DNA of 6,157 nt from Desulfobacteraceae bacterium (lineage in GTDB: Bacteria > Desulfobacterota > Desulfobacteria > Desulfobacterales > Desulfobacteraceae), in contig PIVQ01000448.1 in assembly GCA_003354055.1 (NCBI GenBank), positions 1 through 6,157 on the forward strand. The letters are read 5' to 3'. A program made the position numbers and the translations under genes. Every line of letters begins with the position of its first letter. The first letter of the stretch is position 1. The notes below the pieces were generated by a model. The model searched no databases, was not told the DNA's origin, and saw only the letters and a program-made list of their open reading frames with translations. Of this stretch, positions 5,012 through 6,157 are shown one piece after another.

Positions 5012-5761
5012 ATGGGAAACCGAATTATGCTTGGGCTGTGGCGCTATGTCATTAATCTGCCGCAGGTTTTGGCCGATGTCCAGATGAAAAAGACGGCAAA
5101 GAGATTTGAGAAGCGGTATGGAAAGATGCCTGACGAGGTTCGAAAAATTCATCATTTTGTTGTTAAAAACCTGGCAACAACTGGAAACCCCTTAGGCAGC
5201 AGATTTATCTCGGAGGAACTGGACATGGCAGAGGCACAGGTGGTCAAAGCCCTGGATTTCCTGGAGAAGAAACTGACCTATCTGTACAGAAATCAAGCCT
5301 GCGAGGTGACATGGGCCTATCCGGTTACCGTGGATAAAACCCCCCACAATATTGAATTCAGTACCGGGGAATCCCTGTATGCAGCCTGAGCGGCTGACGC
5401 ATTTGCCGCTCCCTTCGTGCAAGGGAAATTACGGGGCCGGGATCTTAGTGTCCGGGTCCGGACCGAATGTGCTTTCAGTCATCGGCCCATGACATTGGAG
5501 ATAGACAGCGATCTTAATTACAAAACAGAGGAGGATTGCCGGCCTGTGATTTTTGTACCGGATGTGGATCTGTTTAAGCTTGAGGATGACAGCATTATTG
5601 AGTCCTTTTGAACCCAATGTGTTTTCTTCTGGTCAGAAGAAGAGGCAAGGGCATATCGCAGACAGACCCACAGGATCCGGGGTGTCTATCTTACGGCAGA
5701 TCAGATGGTAGAGGGAACCCGATTGATTCAGACCGCGATTTTCGGATTTGACAAAGGGTGA
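5012..5761 (+). CDS. MerB-like (organomercurial lyase family) protein with two predicted selenocysteines
   Basis: The frame runs 249 codons to TGA 5759-5761 and contains two in-frame TGAs, at 5387 (residue 126) and 5609 (residue 200). Residues 41-92 form the N-terminal winged-helix region. AYPVTVDKTPHNIEF (102-116), then GESLYAA-U126-AAD129, match E. coli MerB LYAWC96ALD99. RVRTEC153AFSHRPMTL corresponds to the Cys117 region. ESF-U200-TQCVFFWSEEEARAY matches SFC159CHVHFF. Thus both TGAs replace the catalytic cysteines of MerB, and the catalytic Asp is kept. MerB cleaves the carbon-mercury bond of organomercurials by protonolysis; whether this protein does so is unproven. Some 49 residues follow U200, compared with about 53 after Cys159 in MerB, so the last TGA is probably the true stop. 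Downstream stem-loops fit bacterial SECIS elements. Conventional annotation would split it into 5012-5389 and 5417-5611. A twice-mutated pseudogene is the main alternative. Confidence 0.82.
5387..5426 (+). promoter_or_regulatory. candidate bacterial SECIS element 1 (UGA at residue 126)
   Basis: The stem TCCCTT/AAGGGA (5410-5415 with 5421-5426) carries a 5-base CGTGC loop starting 26 bases after the UGA, with G as second loop base. This fits the bacterial rule of a small loop 16-37 bases downstream with a G among its first two bases. A second stem, GCGGC/GCCGC (5390-5394 with 5405-5409), lies directly before it and may stack on it; it extends to GAGCGGC/GCCGCTC if the first stem opens. Confidence 0.6.
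5609..5643 (+). promoter_or_regulatory. candidate bacterial SECIS element 2 (UGA at residue 200)
   Basis: A 9-bp stem with one G-U pair (5622-5630 with 5635-5643) bears the tetraloop GGTC (5631-5634), starting 19 bases after the UGA. The GGUC loop is the one known in the E. coli fdhF SECIS, where the G and U contact SelB. The distance is also canonical. This is the stronger of the two candidates. Confidence 0.75.
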
Positions 5762-5779
5762 GTTTCGATAGAGGAGGAG

Positions 5780-6157
5780 TTATTCAAACCCCTTATCGCC
5801 TTCAGGACCGGGCGGGGGGAGTGGCTTGATAACGGACGGGGCAGGTTTCCGGCTTGCCGGGGGCTGTTCAGAAGGTTTTACCGGTGTTTTTTTCTTGGTG
5901 GCCTCAGGTGAGATGACCGGAGTTATTTCCACCACAGGTGGGGGAAGTTTCTGAGCGGGTGGCTCCTTGGGTGCAGGCTTCAGGACTTCAGGCGCAGGTT
6001 CGGTATTTGGTACCGGTGAGTCCGGCTTTGAAGACTCTGTCGGTTTGTCCTCTTGAGGCAGAAGCTCGGGTGCTTCCTGAACGATCATCACTTCTGTTTC
6101 AGGTTCCGGAACAGAGACGGGGGTGGACTTATGAAAAAATACCCAGGCTGCCAGGGC
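5780..6157 (-). CDS. proline-rich, probably membrane-anchored protein, C-terminal part (5' end outside window)
   Basis: The frame is open from the right edge to TAA at 5780-5782, giving 125 visible residues. The first, ALAAWVFFHK, look like the end of a transmembrane helix. The rest is a disordered Pro/Glu/Lys-rich tail, for example PNTEPAPEVLKPAPKEPPA, KLPPPVVEITPVISPEA and VIKPLPPPGPEGDKGFE at the end. Such Ala-Pro-Lys-Glu linkers span the periplasm in TonB-like, GspB-like and other envelope proteins. No domain follows the linker, so the family cannot be named. It converges on the merB-like gene with 18 bases between stop codons, and no hairpin terminator is visible there. Confidence 0.65.
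   Translation of the reverse strand, partial: ALAAWVFFHKSTPVSVPEPETEVMIVQEAPELLPQEDKPTESSKPDSPVPNTEPAPEVLKPAPKEPPAQKLPPPVVEITPVISPEATKKKTPVKPSEQPPASRKPAPSVIKPLPPPGPEGDKGFE

Noticed and set aside
5417..5611. A separate 64-codon gene starting at GTG 5417
   Set aside because: It is in the same frame as the gene at 5012, has no ribosome site of its own, and encodes the middle of the MerB-like domain. It is the segment between the two TGAs.
5012..5761. Plain pseudogene or sequencing errors explaining the two TGAs
   Set aside because: The frame is otherwise intact with family motifs on both sides of each TGA and no frameshift. The TGAs fall exactly on the two catalytic Cys columns, and SECIS-like hairpins follow. 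It is kept as the alternative but is less likely.
5012..5761. TGA read as tryptophan or another recoding
   Set aside because: The gene uses TGG for Trp at other positions, and the aligned MerB residues at the TGAs are Cys, which points to selenocysteine.
5759..5761. A third selenocysteine at the terminal TGA
   Set aside because: The protein already has about the normal MerB C-terminal length there, no catalytic Cys is expected, and the frame beyond runs into the convergent gene.

Overview
The window looks like a chromosomal segment of an anaerobic deltaproteobacterium, most plausibly a Desulfobacteraceae-type sulfate reducer. This is inferred from codon and gene style, the HDOD, methylglyoxal synthase and RluA family mix, and above all the evidence for selenocysteine decoding; there is no rRNA or other phylogenetic marker to prove it. 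I see no tRNA, rRNA, CRISPR array or transposase gene.

Layout. Bases 1-330 (minus) hold the N-terminal part of an HDOD-domain protein that runs off the left edge. Bases 331-639 hold no convincing gene, only a strong hairpin, a perfect 12-bp palindrome, a doubtful 61-codon reading frame and a mini-ORF with a ribosome site. Bases 640-1914 (plus) hold two single accessory genes: a small protein with two SH3-type domains and a class I SAM methyltransferase. Bases 2018-2123 are the first copy of a 106-bp imperfect palindrome. It is followed by mgsA (methylglyoxal synthase) and an RluA-family pseudouridine synthase 20 bp downstream, probably one operon ending in a weak terminator. A minus-strand outer-membrane beta-barrel gene (3496-4191) converges on that operon and is divergent from a MarR-family regulator gene (4365-4814).

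The centre of interest is 4329-5761. A MarR gene is flanked on both sides by near-identical promoter/operator modules (TTAAG-N3/4-CTTAA placed between a -35-like and a -10-like hexamer). After the second module comes the second copy of the 106-bp element, which lies in the presumed leader of the next gene. That gene would conventionally be read as two short hypothetical ORFs, but they are one reading frame (5012-5761) interrupted by two in-frame TGA codons. The conceptual 249-residue product resembles organomercurial lyase (MerB). The two TGAs fall on the two catalytic cysteines (Cys96 and Cys159 of E. coli MerB), and the catalytic Asp (U-x-x-D) is retained. Each TGA is followed at the proper distance by a stem-loop that fits a bacterial SECIS element; the second has a GGUC loop like that of E. 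coli fdhF. I therefore read it as a double-selenocysteine MerB-like protein whose expression is probably controlled by the adjacent MarR protein.

The right end (5780-6157, minus) is the C-terminal part of a proline-rich, apparently membrane-anchored protein that runs off the window and converges on the merB-like gene.
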